Shown here piece by piece: positions 1 to 5,722 of a stretch of 5,722 bases of DNA. The DNA is taken from assembly GCA_021839095.1 (NCBI GenBank), contig JAKCBU010000090.1, forward strand, positions 1 through 5,722, written 5' to 3'. The number at the start of each line of letters is the position of its first letter. Position 1 is the stretch's first letter. The notes beneath the pieces were generated by a model. The model saw only the letters and a program-made list of their open reading frames with translations, made no database searches and was not told the DNA's origin. A program made the position numbers and the translations under genes. This DNA comes from Pseudomonadota bacterium. Lineage in GTDB: Bacteria > Pseudomonadota > Gammaproteobacteria > Acidithiobacillales > Acidithiobacillaceae.

Positions 1-84
1 CAGTTCATGGTGCTGCTGGAGATGGCCCGGGTGCTGTCCATGGACGAGATGGCCGCGCTCGCCACGGTGATGACCGGAACCTGA
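1..84 (+). CDS. cheW: CheW chemotaxis adaptor, C-terminal end only (partial)
   Basis: An open frame enters from the left edge and ends at TGA 82-84, leaving the last 27 residues (QFMVLLEMARVLSMDEMAAL, then seven more). The pattern of a hydrophobic strand followed by 'ARVLS-DE' matches the C-terminal strand and helix of CheW-like proteins, which typically end in forms such as 'LLDIDKVLS'. CheW is the cytoplasmic adaptor that couples chemoreceptors to the CheA kinase. The call rests on this short tail and on cheR beginning three bases later. A CheW-like domain at the end of a larger protein such as CheV or CheA cannot be excluded, because the N-terminal part is outside the window. Confidence 0.7.
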   Translation, partial: QFMVLLEMARVLSMDEMAALATVMTGT

Positions 85-87
85 CCC

Positions 88-897
88 ATGTCAATGATCA
101 ACCCCGTGTGCTCTTTGAGCGATCCCGACTATCGGCGCATCCAGGCCTTCTTGCAGAAAGAGGCGGGCATCACGCTCGGCCCGGCCAAAAAGCCGCTGGT
201 GGTGGGTCGATTGGGAAAACGTCTGCGGGTGCGGGATTGTGGCGACTATGATACTTATTTGCGTCTGCTCGATACCGATGCCGCCGAACGGCAGCAGGCC
301 GTCGATTTACTCACGACCAATGAGACCTACTTCTTTCGGGAGGCCAAGCACTTCGCCTTTCTCGGCGAACAAATCATCCCACAGCGGGCTAAACAGATGG
401 ATTTGCGGATTTGGAGCGCCGCCTGTTCCTCCGGTGAGGAGCCCTACAGCATCGCCATGGTATTGGCCGAACGCCGGGGGCGTGGCTGGGAGATCCTGGC
501 CTCGGATCTGAGTACCCGCGTGCTGGCTTCCGCGGCGCGGGGTATTTATCCCCTGGAACGTGCCGAGAAAATTCCCAAAGCCTATCTGAAGCACTATTGC
601 CTGCGCGGTGTGGGTCCGCAGGAAGGGTCCTTCAGCATCGTGCCGGATTTGCGCAAAGCCATACATTTTTCGCAGATCAATCTCAATAGCACACTGCCCC
701 CCGTGGGGGATTTTGATGTGATATTTTTACGCAACGTGCTGATTTATTTTGATCCTTCCGCGAAGAAGGCGATTTGTTCGCGTTTGTTGGCACGCTTGCG
801 CCCCGGCGGATATTTTATCGTGGGGCATTCGGAAAGCCTCAACGGGATTGCCGGGGGATTGCGACTGGTTCAGTCGGCCGTCTACCAGAAGGATTGA
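88..897 (+). CDS. cheR: CheR chemoreceptor glutamate methyltransferase
   Basis: A 269-residue protein, close to the usual CheR length (about 270-290). CheR transfers methyl groups from S-adenosylmethionine to glutamates on chemoreceptors, the methylation half of adaptation. Residues 1-70 form the helical N-terminal CheR domain. The family signature TNETYFFRE lies at about 77-85. The SAM-binding motif SAACSSGEEPYS is at 110-121, the acidic residue of the second nucleotide-contact strand is D140 (LASD), FLRNVLIYFD is at 213-222, and the C-terminal strand GYFIVGHSESL at 241-251. The start at 88 lies three bases after the cheW stop; a second ATG two codons on (94) is possible. No strong Shine-Dalgarno is visible, which suggests translational coupling to cheW. 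It is followed immediately by cheD. Confidence 0.96.
   Translation: MSMINPVCSLSDPDYRRIQAFLQKEAGITLGPAKKPLVVGRLGKRLRVRDCGDYDTYLRLLDTDAAERQQAVDLLTTNETYFFREAKHFAFLGEQIIPQRAKQMDLRIWSAACSSGEEPYSIAMVLAERRGRGWEILASDLSTRVLASAARGIYPLERAEKIPKAYLKHYCLRGVGPQEGSFSIVPDLRKAIHFSQINLNSTLPPVGDFDVIFLRNVLIYFDPSAKKAICSRLLARLRPGGYFIVGHSESLNGIAGGLRLVQSAVYQKD
889..893 (+). promoter_or_regulatory. Shine-Dalgarno for cheD
   Basis: AAGGA lies seven bases before the cheD ATG, inside the last codons of cheR. It supports the start at 901 and implies that cheR and cheD are read from one message. Confidence 0.6.
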
Positions 898-900
898 AAC

Positions 901-1428
901 ATGGGGATCGTGGATATCTTTCTGCAACCGGGAGAATGGTATTTCGGAGGTCGGGATACGCGTATCCGGACCTTGCTCGGTTCCTGCATTGCCATCACCC
1001 TCTGGCATCCCCGTCTTCAGGTGGGTGGCATGTGCCATTTTCTACTGCCCAGTCGCAGCAATGCACACCCGCCGGCCACGCCGCTGGATGGCCGCTACGG
1101 CGACGAGGCGGTAGCCGCCCTGGTGCAGGAGGTGCGCCGTCAACGCACCCATCCCAGGGAATACGCCTGCAAGATTTTCGGCGGCGGCAACATGTTTCGT
1201 CGGCAGGGCGGCGATACCCTCACGGAAGCCGGCGACACGACGGAGGGATTTAGTGATGTGTCCCGCAAAAATGTGCGGGCGGCAAGGCAATTGGTGGAGC
1301 GGGCGGGTTTCGGTATCGCCGCCTCGCACCTGGGGGGGCAGGGTCATCGCAACCTCTATTTCGAGATCTGGTCGGGTGCGGTGTATTTGAAATTCAGCGG
1401 ACGCGGGGCATCCGTCCGCGCGGAATGA
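901..1428 (+). CDS. cheD: CheD chemoreceptor glutamine deamidase
   Basis: A 175-residue protein of normal CheD length. CheD converts specific receptor glutamines to glutamates, creating methylation sites for CheR; in some bacteria it also binds the CheC phosphatase. The cysteine-hydrolase signature is present: LGSC at 26-29 with catalytic Cys29, and GMCHFLLP at 43-50 with His46. Further family motifs are RYGDEA at 65-70, KIFGGGNMF at 91-99, KNV at 123-125 and [11 protein letters not shown] at about 145-155. No cheC is visible in the window. The ATG at 901 is three bases after the cheR stop and has a good Shine-Dalgarno. A run of seven G (1332-1338) lies in the GGQG-encoding part but the frame is intact. 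Confidence 0.95.
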   Translation: MGIVDIFLQPGEWYFGGRDTRIRTLLGSCIAITLWHPRLQVGGMCHFLLPSRSNAHPPATPLDGRYGDEAVAALVQEVRRQRTHPREYACKIFGGGNMFRRQGGDTLTEAGDTTEGFSDVSRKNVRAARQLVERAGFGIAASHLGGQGHRNLYFEIWSGAVYLKFSGRGASVRAE

Positions 1429-1448
1429 TGATGTTTTCTCCTCTATCC

Positions 1449-1454
1449 AAAGGG
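1449..1454 (+). promoter_or_regulatory. Shine-Dalgarno for cheB
   Basis: AAAGGG sits five bases before ATG 1460 in the 31-base cheD-cheB gap. No promoter is evident in this gap, so cheB probably belongs to the same transcript as cheR and cheD. Confidence 0.5.
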
Positions 1455-1459
1455 TTGTC

Positions 1460-2524
1460 ATGAAAAAAATACAGGTATTCATCGTGGATGATTCCGCGGT
1501 GGTGCGGCAGGTGCTGCAAAGTGCGTTGGTGCAGGATCCGGATATCGCGGTGCTGGCGACGGCCCAGGATCCCCTCTTTGCCTGGGACCGCATGCAACGG
1601 CAGTGGCCGGATGTGGTGATTCTCGATATAGAAATGCCCCGTATGGATGGGGTAACCTTCCTACGCAAAATCATGGCGGAACACCCCTTACCGGTGATCA
1701 TCTGCTCCAGTCTGGCGGAGTCCGGCGCGCAGATCACGCTGGACGCGCTGTCCGCGGGCGCCGTGCAAATCATCCAGAAACCCCATTCCGGTCTGCGCGA
1801 TTTCCTGCAGAAAGATGCGCAGGAGATCATTCAGGCCATCAAAGCGGCGGCACGGGCCAATCTGCGCAACCTCCGCCCGGCGGCGCCGGCGGGTACCGCG
1901 CCGGTCGCGGTGGTCACACGTGATTTGTTACTGCAGAAGAGCACCGAAAAAGTGATCGCCATCGGCACCTCCACCGGTGGAACCCAGGCGCTGGAAGTGT
2001 TACTCCGCGCGTTGCCGGTGACCGTCCCTGGTGTGGTGATTGTCCAGCACATGCCCGAAAAGTTCACCGCGGCTTTTGCCGAACGCCTGAACACCATCAG
2101 CGCGTTGGAGGTCCGCGAAGCGCGAGATGGTGACCGGGTGTTACCGGGGCGCGCCCTGATCGCTCCTGGCGGCAGGCATATGCGCTTGATACGCAGCGGT
2201 GCCCAGTTCGTGGTGCAGGTTTTTGATGGTCCATTGGTCAAACACCATCGTCCCTCGGTCGACGTGCTTTTTCGCTCCGTGGCACAGGCGGCGGGACGCA
2301 ATGCCTGGGGCGTGATCATGACCGGCATGGGGGATGATGGCGCGCAGGGGCTCGCGGAGATGCATCGCGCAGGCGCGCATACCGTGGCCCAGGATGAAGC
2401 CAGCTGTGTGGTTTTTGGCATGCCTAAAGAAGCCATTCGCTTGGGTGGGGTGGATGAAGTCGTCCCCTTGCAGGGCATTGCGATGCGTTTGCCCCGTTTC
2501 CTTCCTGGAGGAGCGCCGGCGTGA
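1460..2524 (+). CDS. cheB: CheB chemotaxis response regulator, protein-glutamate methylesterase
   Basis: A 354-residue two-domain protein, the usual CheB size. Residues 1-125 are a receiver domain: acidic pair D10/D11 (IVDDS), phosphorylation site D56 (ILDIEMP), switch Ser83/84 (ICSS) and conserved K107 (QKP). A linker rich in Ala, Arg and Pro (about 128-158) leads to the esterase domain, with catalytic Ser171 in GTSTGG, His197 in VQHMP and Asp293 in TGMGDDG. When phosphorylated by CheA it removes methyl groups from chemoreceptor glutamates, opposing CheR. The start is supported by AAAGGG (1449-1454), five bases ahead of the ATG, after a 31-base gap from cheD. It appears to be the last gene of the chemotaxis cluster, since the next genes belong to a different pathway. 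Confidence 0.97.
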   Translation: MKKIQVFIVDDSAVVRQVLQSALVQDPDIAVLATAQDPLFAWDRMQRQWPDVVILDIEMPRMDGVTFLRKIMAEHPLPVIICSSLAESGAQITLDALSAGAVQIIQKPHSGLRDFLQKDAQEIIQAIKAAARANLRNLRPAAPAGTAPVAVVTRDLLLQKSTEKVIAIGTSTGGTQALEVLLRALPVTVPGVVIVQHMPEKFTAAFAERLNTISALEVREARDGDRVLPGRALIAPGGRHMRLIRSGAQFVVQVFDGPLVKHHRPSVDVLFRSVAQAAGRNAWGVIMTGMGDDGAQGLAEMHRAGAHTVAQDEASCVVFGMPKEAIRLGGVDEVVPLQGIAMRLPRFLPGGAPA

Positions 2525-2528
2525 GCAC

Positions 2529-2559
2529 GGAATCGGGCTTCCCGAATGGGGACGATTCC
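2529..2559 (+). repeat. Inverted repeat after cheB, possible end-of-operon hairpin
   Basis: GGAATCG (2529-2535) and CGATTCC (2553-2559) are a perfect 7-base inverted repeat around a 17-base loop. A competing smaller hairpin, TCGGG-CTT-CCCGA (2533-2545), overlaps the left arm, so the two folds exclude each other. It begins four bases after the cheB stop and lies upstream of the next promoter, the expected place for a terminator. No clear T-run follows (TCTGCCGTTTGG), so it is not a canonical intrinsic terminator; it may protect the 3' end or work with Rho. Confidence 0.4.
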
Positions 2560-2581
2560 TCTGCCGTTTGGGGATGGCGTG

Positions 2582-2611
2582 TTGAAATTCGTACTCGAAG
2601 CGCACTATACT
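2582..2611 (+). promoter_or_regulatory. Sigma70-type promoter for ffs and probably dnaX-ebfC-recR
   Basis: TTGAAA (2582-2587) and TATACT (2606-2611) are separated by 18 bases, each one mismatch from the consensus -35 and -10 boxes. The predicted start is A2618 or A2619. This is the best promoter-like sequence in the gap between cheB and dnaX; nothing comparable lies directly upstream of the 4.5S RNA. It would therefore drive a precursor with about 155 extra bases 5' of ffs and very likely read on into dnaX, because no terminator separates them. The call is from sequence match only. Confidence 0.7.
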
Positions 2612-2614
2612 CCG

Positions 2615-2627
2615 CCCAAGCGTTGGG
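2615..2627. repeat. Palindrome CCCAAGCGTTGGG over the predicted transcription start
   Basis: CCCAA-GCG-TTGGG is a perfect 5-base inverted repeat with a 3-base centre, spanning about -4 to +9 relative to the predicted start. In DNA it could be a small operator; in RNA only part would be transcribed, so a 5' hairpin is less likely. Chance occurrence is possible at this length. Confidence 0.35.
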
Positions 2628-2772
2628 TCGGAGTGTTCCGGCGCCGCGAAGAGGCGCAAAACACCAAAGCCGGTGATTTGCGGCGTCCTACACCGTGGTG
2701 TCGTGACTTTCGTGGAGTGTCCACCTCCTCCGCCAATCATCGTCCATCAGCGGACAGTCTCAGGTTTTTCTA
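2618..2772 (+). other. Untranslated structured leader upstream of 4.5S RNA, function unknown
   Basis: About 155 bases between the predicted start site and the 4.5S RNA. I recognise no known RNA family and no convincing gene here. Visible hairpins are: GTGTT (2633-2637) with AACAC (2660-2664), enclosing GCGCC (2641-2645) with GGCGC (2653-2657); GTGGA-GTG-TCCAC (2712-2724); and TCCGC (2729-2733) with GCGGA (2750-2754). A T5 stretch (2765-2769) follows but is not directly attached to a stem. The 5' end of 4.5S RNA is known in E. coli to be made from a longer precursor by RNase P; that leader is only about 24 bases, so this one would be unusually long. It could instead be a small RNA or a 5' regulatory region. 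Confidence 0.35.
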
Positions 2773-2889
2773 TGGCGACAAAGATCGGTCCCCTCGCAGT
2801 GGTAACTGGTGAACCCCGTCAGGCCCGGAAGGGAGCAGCGGCAGCCGGCGATCCAGGTGCCGGGGTGTGGCTGGTTGGCGTCGCCACCC
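2773..2889 (+). ncRNA. ffs: 4.5S RNA of the signal recognition particle (small bacterial type)
   Basis: The conserved SRP RNA core is clear. GTCAGG (2818-2823) leads to the apical GGAA tetraloop (2827-2830) closed by CCC/GGG, followed by AGCAGC (2834-2839) on the 3' side and GTGCCGGGGTGTGGCTGG further on, matching E. coli 4.5S 'GTGCCGGGATGTAGCTGG'. The 5' part (GGTCCCCTCGCA) also aligns with the E. coli sequence. The ends pair as TGGCGAC (2773-2779) with GTCGCCA (2880-2886), giving a hairpin of about 114 bases, the E. coli length. The RNA binds Ffh and directs ribosomes making membrane proteins to FtsY. There is no T-tract after the molecule, so its 3' end is probably made by processing. Exact ends are estimated from pairing. 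Confidence 0.93.
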
Positions 2890-2908
2890 TATCGTCTCCC
2901 CCGTCCGT

Positions 2909-4648
2909 ATGAGCGCTTATCTGGCGTTGGCCCGCCGCTGGCGGCCCCAATATTTTGACGATTTTGTCGGGCAGGAGGCGGTGGTTTCCGCCTTGCGCCA
3001 CGCGCTGGATTCCGGTCGCATCCACCATGCCTTCCTCTTTACGGGCACGCGGGGCGTCGGCAAAACCACCTTGGCCCGCCTGCTGGCCAAATGCCTGAAC
3101 TGTGAACGGGGAGTCAGCAGTCAGCCTTGCGGTGAGTGCGGTGCGTGTCGTGGCATCGCCGCGGGCAATTTTGTCGATTTGCTGGAGGTGGACGCCGCGA
3201 GCCGCACCCGGGTGGATGAAACCCGCGATCTGCTGGATAACGTGCCGTATGCGCCAAGTGCCGGTCGCTACAAGGTGTATCTCATCGACGAGGTGCACAT
3301 GCTGTCTAGCCATAGTTTCAATGCATTGCTGAAGACCCTGGAGGAGCCGCCGGAGCATGTGAAGTTCCTGCTGGCGACCACCGACCCGCAAAAGCTGCCG
3401 GTGACCATTCTTTCCCGCTGTTTGCAGTTCAATCTGCGGCGGCTGGATATTCCCCTGATTCAAGGGCGATTGCAGCAGATCATGGCGGCAGAGCAGATGC
3501 CGGCGGAGGAGGCGGCACTGCAGGTACTGGCTCGCGCCGCCGATGGCAGTCTGCGTGATGCCTTGAGTTTGCTGGATCAGGCGATTGCCCATGGCGGTGG
3601 CAAGGTGCTGCGGGAAGGCGTGTTGGCCATGCTCGGGCGGAGTGGCGACGATGCCGTGTTCGAACTGGTCGAAGCCCTGGTGGATGGGGAGGCGGTTCAA
3701 TTGTTCAGCATGCTGGATGATCATCTGGCCCGGGGCATGGATGGCGCGGGGTTGCTGGATCTGGTCATAGAAGGGGTGCATCGCCTCAGCCTGGCGCAAT
3801 TTCTGCCGGTGGATCCGGAGAGAGAAGGGGCCGCCACGATCGTCCGCCTGCGCGCGCGCATCAGTCCGCTTACGCTGCAATCCTGGTATTATCTGCTCCT
3901 GTCGGCGCGGCGTGACTTTGCCCTGTATCCAGATACGCGCATGGCGCTGGAGATGGCATTTTTACGGATACTGAGTTTCTCCGCCCCGCATCCGGAAGAC
4001 CCCTCGCACCCCGGCCAGTCCGTCGCCTGTTTCCGGAATCCGGTGGCCGCGCCGGAAGCGGCTGGCATGCCTGTGCCCCCCCCCGCGGAGGGAAATGCTC
4101 CGGACAACCCCTTTGCTACGCGCCCTTCCGCCACGCGGGATACCGTCCAGGAACCGCCGCCTCCCGTGCTCGGGCTTTCTGAAACGGCCGCGGAGCCGCC
4201 GTCCGCTTCGGATTGGAGTCGCGTACTGGAAACGTTGGCGGTATCCCCCATGGTGAGGCAGTATCTGCGCCATGGCCAAGCGCTGCGCTGCGAACCCGAG
4301 GCGGTCGATCTGGCGGTTGAACCCGGCTATTTGCCACTGCTGTCCAAGGCGGAGACGCGGCTCGCCGTGCAGCAGGCACTTGCGAAGCACCTTGGGCGCG
4401 AACCTCGCCTGACCATCGTACCGCTCACCCAGGAAACCGGAGTGGGCAGTCTGGCGCGGGAAGAACGGGAACAGGCCGCATCCAGGCAAGCGGCGGCGGA
4501 GGCACGGGTCGCCGCTGACCCGCGAATCAATACCTTTCTGGAAGTTCTGGATGCGCGCCTGGAGTGTGTAGAAATAGCGGTTCCCGTCGCGGCGGGAGCA
4601 TTACCTGTTGGTCGTGCAGCATCAATCGAGGGAGGTGATGGGAAATGA
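2909..4648 (+). CDS. dnaX: DNA polymerase III clamp-loader subunit tau (DnaX)
   Basis: A 579-residue protein; E. coli tau has 643. Tau is the ATPase of the clamp loader and ties polymerase core to helicase. Starting from ATG 2909 the N-terminus reads [20 protein letters not shown], matching the family's 'LARKWRPQ-F-D-VGQ'. An in-frame GTG at 2867 would add 14 residues but lies inside the 4.5S RNA and is rejected. Walker A GTRGVGKT is at 46-53 (K52), zinc ligands at C65, C74, C77 and C80, Walker B LIDEVH at 125-130, sensor 1 at LLATTDP (154-160), the arginine-finger SRC at 169-171, and sensor 2 GSLRDA at 213-218. A Pro/Ala-rich linker (about 370-430) leads to the tau-specific C-terminal domain. 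No A AAA AAG frameshift site is present, but a C9 run lies in the linker. No Shine-Dalgarno precedes the ATG. Its last four bases overlap ebfC. Confidence 0.96.
   Translation: MSAYLALARRWRPQYFDDFVGQEAVVSALRHALDSGRIHHAFLFTGTRGVGKTTLARLLAKCLNCERGVSSQPCGECGACRGIAAGNFVDLLEVDAASRTRVDETRDLLDNVPYAPSAGRYKVYLIDEVHMLSSHSFNALLKTLEEPPEHVKFLLATTDPQKLPVTILSRCLQFNLRRLDIPLIQGRLQQIMAAEQMPAEEAALQVLARAADGSLRDALSLLDQAIAHGGGKVLREGVLAMLGRSGDDAVFELVEALVDGEAVQLFSMLDDHLARGMDGAGLLDLVIEGVHRLSLAQFLPVDPEREGAATIVRLRARISPLTLQSWYYLLLSARRDFALYPDTRMALEMAFLRILSFSAPHPEDPSHPGQSVACFRNPVAAPEAAGMPVPPPAEGNAPDNPFATRPSATRDTVQEPPPPVLGLSETAAEPPSASDWSRVLETLAVSPMVRQYLRHGQALRCEPEAVDLAVEPGYLPLLSKAETRLAVQQALAKHLGREPRLTIVPLTQETGVGSLAREEREQAASRQAAAEARVAADPRINTFLEVLDARLECVEIAVPVAAGALPVGRAASIEGGDGK
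4076..4084 (+). repeat. Nine-C homopolymer in the dnaX linker
   Basis: CCCCCCCCC encodes Pro390-392 of DnaX, between the ATPase/collar part and the tau-only domain. A short stem, CGGAG (4086-4090) with CTCCG (4098-4102), follows one base later. Reading one base back, or an extra C in the message, leads to TGA at 4180-4182 and a protein of about 424 residues. Losing one C leads to TGA at 4254-4256. Whether slippage happens is unknown. Confidence 0.9.
4631..4636 (+). promoter_or_regulatory. Strong Shine-Dalgarno for ebfC inside the end of dnaX
   Basis: GGAGGT, part of GGAGGTGAT (4631-4639), is a near-complete complement of the 16S rRNA 3' tail. It stands eight bases before ATG 4645 and fixes that start. 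It lets ebfC be translated independently of, or in addition to, coupling with dnaX. Confidence 0.85.
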
Positions 4649-4968
4649 AAGGTGGACTGGGAAATATCATGAAACAGGCGCAGCAGCTCCAGGAACGCCT
4701 GCAAAAGACGCAGGAGGATTTGGCGCAGGTGGAAGTGCAGGGGCATGCGGGTGGTAATCTGGTGGAGGTGACCATGACTTGTCGCCATGATGTACGGCGG
4801 GTGCGCATCGATCCCTCCCTGTTTGCCGATGGGGATCGGGAAATGCTCGAAGATCTCGTGGCCGCAGCCATCAACGATGCCGTGCGCAATGCCGAGAAGG
4901 TCAGTGCGGAGCGGATGTCGTCCGTGACCGGCGGGATGAATATTCCGGGCATGAACCTGCCTTTCTAA
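4645..4968 (+). CDS. ebfC: YbaB/EbfC family nucleoid-associated DNA-binding protein
   Basis: A 107-residue protein of typical YbaB length (about 100-110). Residues 1-30 ([20 protein letters not shown] onward) form the amphipathic Met/Gln-rich helix of the family, followed by the strands [16 protein letters not shown] (29-44) and [10 protein letters not shown] (51-60). A second helix is [20 protein letters not shown] (68-87), and the Gly/Met-rich tail is [12 protein letters not shown] (96-107). Family members are dimeric tweezer-shaped proteins that bind DNA and coat the nucleoid; the exact cellular role varies. The gene lies between dnaX and recR as in many bacteria. It overlaps dnaX by ATGA (4645-4648) and ends six bases before recR, consistent with one operon. 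The equivalent older name is ybaB. Confidence 0.95.
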   Translation: MKGGLGNIMKQAQQLQERLQKTQEDLAQVEVQGHAGGNLVEVTMTCRHDVRRVRIDPSLFADGDREMLEDLVAAAINDAVRNAEKVSAERMSSVTGGMNIPGMNLPF

Positions 4969-4974
4969 ACCCGC

Positions 4975-5574
4975 ATGGCGGATGTTCCAAGCATGGATGC
5001 CCTGGTGACGCTGCTGCGCCGCCTGCCGGGCATTGGTCCGCGTTCGGCGCAACGGATCAGCTACGAGTTGCTGGTGCGCAAGCGCGATCTGATGCCGCAA
5101 CTGGCTGCTGCCTTGCAACAGGCGCATACCATGGTGCGTTTTTGCGAGCGCTGCAATAATCTCAGCGAATCGTCCCGCTGCAGCGTCTGCCGTGCCGAAC
5201 ACCGGGACCGTTCCATCGTGTGCGTGGTGGAATCCCCCGCCGATCTGCGGGCCATCGAGGACACCGGGGTGTTCGCCGGCGAATTCTTCGTGCTGATGGG
5301 GCACCTGTCGCCACTGGATGGTATCGGCCCCGAAGCCTTGCACATCGACCGCCTCACGGCCCGCTTGGCCGAGGCGGGCTTGCGGGAAGTGATCTTTGCG
5401 ACCAACCCGACCCTGGAGGGAGAGGCGACGGCGCAGTTTCTCGCCGGACTGGTACCGAATGGGATCACCGTCAGTCGTATCGCGCGTGGGGTGCCCGTGG
5501 GCGGTGAACTGGAGTATGTCGATCGTGGCACCCTCGGGCGGGCGCTCCATGGCCGTCGTCTGTTGGACGAGTAG
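4975..5574 (+). CDS. recR: RecR recombination mediator
   Basis: A 199-residue protein, the standard RecR length. RecR, with RecO (and RecF), loads RecA onto SSB-coated single-stranded DNA in gap repair; it forms a ring-like clamp on DNA. The N-terminal helix-hairpin-helix is LPGIGPRSAQRISYELL (17-33). A C4 zinc finger has C57, C60, C69 and C72 (FCERC...CSVC). A Toprim domain starts at about VCVVESPADL (82-91) with ATNPTLEGEATA at 142-153. The Walker B-like C-terminal part is ARGVPVGGELEYVD (170-183). No Shine-Dalgarno is seen before ATG 4975, six bases after the ebfC stop, so translation is probably coupled. ATG 4993 is a less likely alternative, since the family keeps several residues before the LPG helix. 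Confidence 0.97.
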   Translation: MADVPSMDALVTLLRRLPGIGPRSAQRISYELLVRKRDLMPQLAAALQQAHTMVRFCERCNNLSESSRCSVCRAEHRDRSIVCVVESPADLRAIEDTGVFAGEFFVLMGHLSPLDGIGPEALHIDRLTARLAEAGLREVIFATNPTLEGEATAQFLAGLVPNGITVSRIARGVPVGGELEYVDRGTLGRALHGRRLLDE

Positions 5575-5587
5575 CGCGATGTTCGCG
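5575..5587. repeat. Small inverted repeat after recR
   Basis: CGCGA-TGT-TCGCG is a perfect 5-base inverted repeat that begins directly at the recR stop codon. No T-run follows, so it is at most a weak pause or stabilising hairpin and is not called a terminator. Confidence 0.35.
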
Positions 5588-5619
5588 GTGACAGCCCCTG
5601 TAAATCAACCATATTCTTG

Positions 5620-5625
5620 AGAGGA
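5620..5625 (+). promoter_or_regulatory. Shine-Dalgarno for the ammonium transporter gene
   Basis: AGAGGA lies ten bases ahead of ATG 5636 and favours that start over the second in-frame ATG at 5654. I see no convincing promoter in the 61 bases between recR and this gene. Confidence 0.55.
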
Positions 5626-5635
5626 AACCGACATC

Positions 5636-5722
5636 ATGACAGCCACTGGAGCCATGCCTCCCGGCGGGAACGTGTTTTTTTTGCTGATGGGTGCTATTTT
5701 GGTCTTTGCCATGCACGGAGGC
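5636..5722 (+). CDS. amt: Probable Amt-family ammonium transporter, N-terminus only (partial)
   Basis: The first 29 codons run off the right edge. The peptide has a short hydrophilic lead (MTATGAMPPGGN) and then a hydrophobic segment, VFFLLMGAILVFAMHGG, that would be the first membrane helix. The pattern 'LLLGAI-V-AMH-GFAFLE' is typical of the first helix of Amt ammonium channels, inner-membrane proteins that conduct ammonium. The lead is too short to be a clear cleaved signal peptide. Conserved pore residues lie beyond the window, so the assignment rests on this one helix; another multi-spanning membrane protein remains possible. It may be transcribed from recR or from a weak promoter I cannot identify. 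Confidence 0.65.
   Translation, partial: MTATGAMPPGGNVFFLLMGAILVFAMHGG

Noticed and set aside
1463..1469. A7 run at codons 2-4 of cheB as a slippage or phase-variation site
   Set aside because: Short A runs after the start codon are common and aid translation initiation. Nothing else suggests phase variation.
2765..2772. T5 stretch before ffs as an intrinsic terminator of the leader RNA
   Set aside because: The nearest stem (2729-2754) ends ten bases earlier and has a 16-base loop with only five pairs, so it does not form a normal terminator.
2867..2908. In-frame GTG start that would extend DnaX by 14 residues
   Set aside because: The extension lies within the 4.5S RNA and its terminal stem, and the family N-terminus matches from ATG 2909.
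2546..2912. Two open frames of 88 and 79 codons across the promoter, leader and ffs
   Set aside because: They cross a promoter and a structured RNA, have no recognisable domain or ribosome site, and use the sequence in a way better explained by the non-coding features.
2819..3880. 353-codon minus-strand open frame opposite dnaX and ffs
   Set aside because: It is a shadow of dnaX codon structure, with no recognisable motifs, and overlaps the SRP RNA.
3959..3963. T5 run in dnaX considered as a ribosomal slippery site
   Set aside because: The in-frame context is GCA TTT TTA, so the heptamer A TTT TTA does not allow proper re-pairing, and the -1 frame stays open for over 200 bases instead of stopping soon.
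5526..5542. TGGCAC followed by GGCG in recR as a possible sigma54 promoter for amt
   Set aside because: The -12 element does not match TTGC, and the site lies within conserved RecR codons.
4327..5550. Long 407-codon open frame on the minus strand over dnaX, ebfC and recR
   Set aside because: It lies opposite three clearly identified genes. Its composition (many His, Arg and Gln) is typical of the reverse complement of GC-rich coding DNA.

Overview
The window looks like ordinary chromosomal DNA from a GC-rich, flagellated or otherwise chemotactic Gram-negative bacterium, probably a proteobacterium of the gamma/beta type. An Acidithiobacillus-like species would fit, but that is a guess from gene style and order and cannot be fixed from the sequence alone. 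All genes are on the + strand and densely packed. I see no insertion sequences, tRNAs, CRISPR arrays or signs of recent transfer.

Left part (1-2524): the 3' end of a chemotaxis operon, cheW (partial) - cheR - cheD - cheB. CheR methylates chemoreceptors, CheB removes the methyl groups when phosphorylated, and CheD deamidates receptor glutamines. Together they form the adaptation module, with CheW as the receptor-kinase adaptor. Spacing is 3, 3 and 31 bases.

Middle (2525-2908): a gene-free stretch of 384 bases. It holds an inverted repeat after cheB, a good sigma70-type promoter (TTGAAA - 18 bases - TATACT), a palindrome over the predicted start site, about 155 bases of hairpin-rich leader, and then the 4.5S signal recognition particle RNA (ffs).

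Right part (2909-5574): dnaX - ybaB/ebfC - recR, the DNA polymerase III clamp-loader subunit, a nucleoid/DNA-binding protein and a recombination mediator. dnaX begins about 20 bases after the 4.5S RNA with no terminator and no Shine-Dalgarno between them, and ebfC overlaps dnaX by four bases. SRP RNA followed by dnaX-ebfC-recR is an old arrangement, known for example in Bacillus subtilis (scr-dnaX-yaaK-recR). The window ends in the first 29 codons of an apparent Amt-family ammonium transporter.

I did not find a new biological system. The points most worth a second look are a nine-C run in the dnaX linker, where slippage would produce a gamma-sized protein, and the unexplained structured leader between the promoter and the 4.5S RNA.
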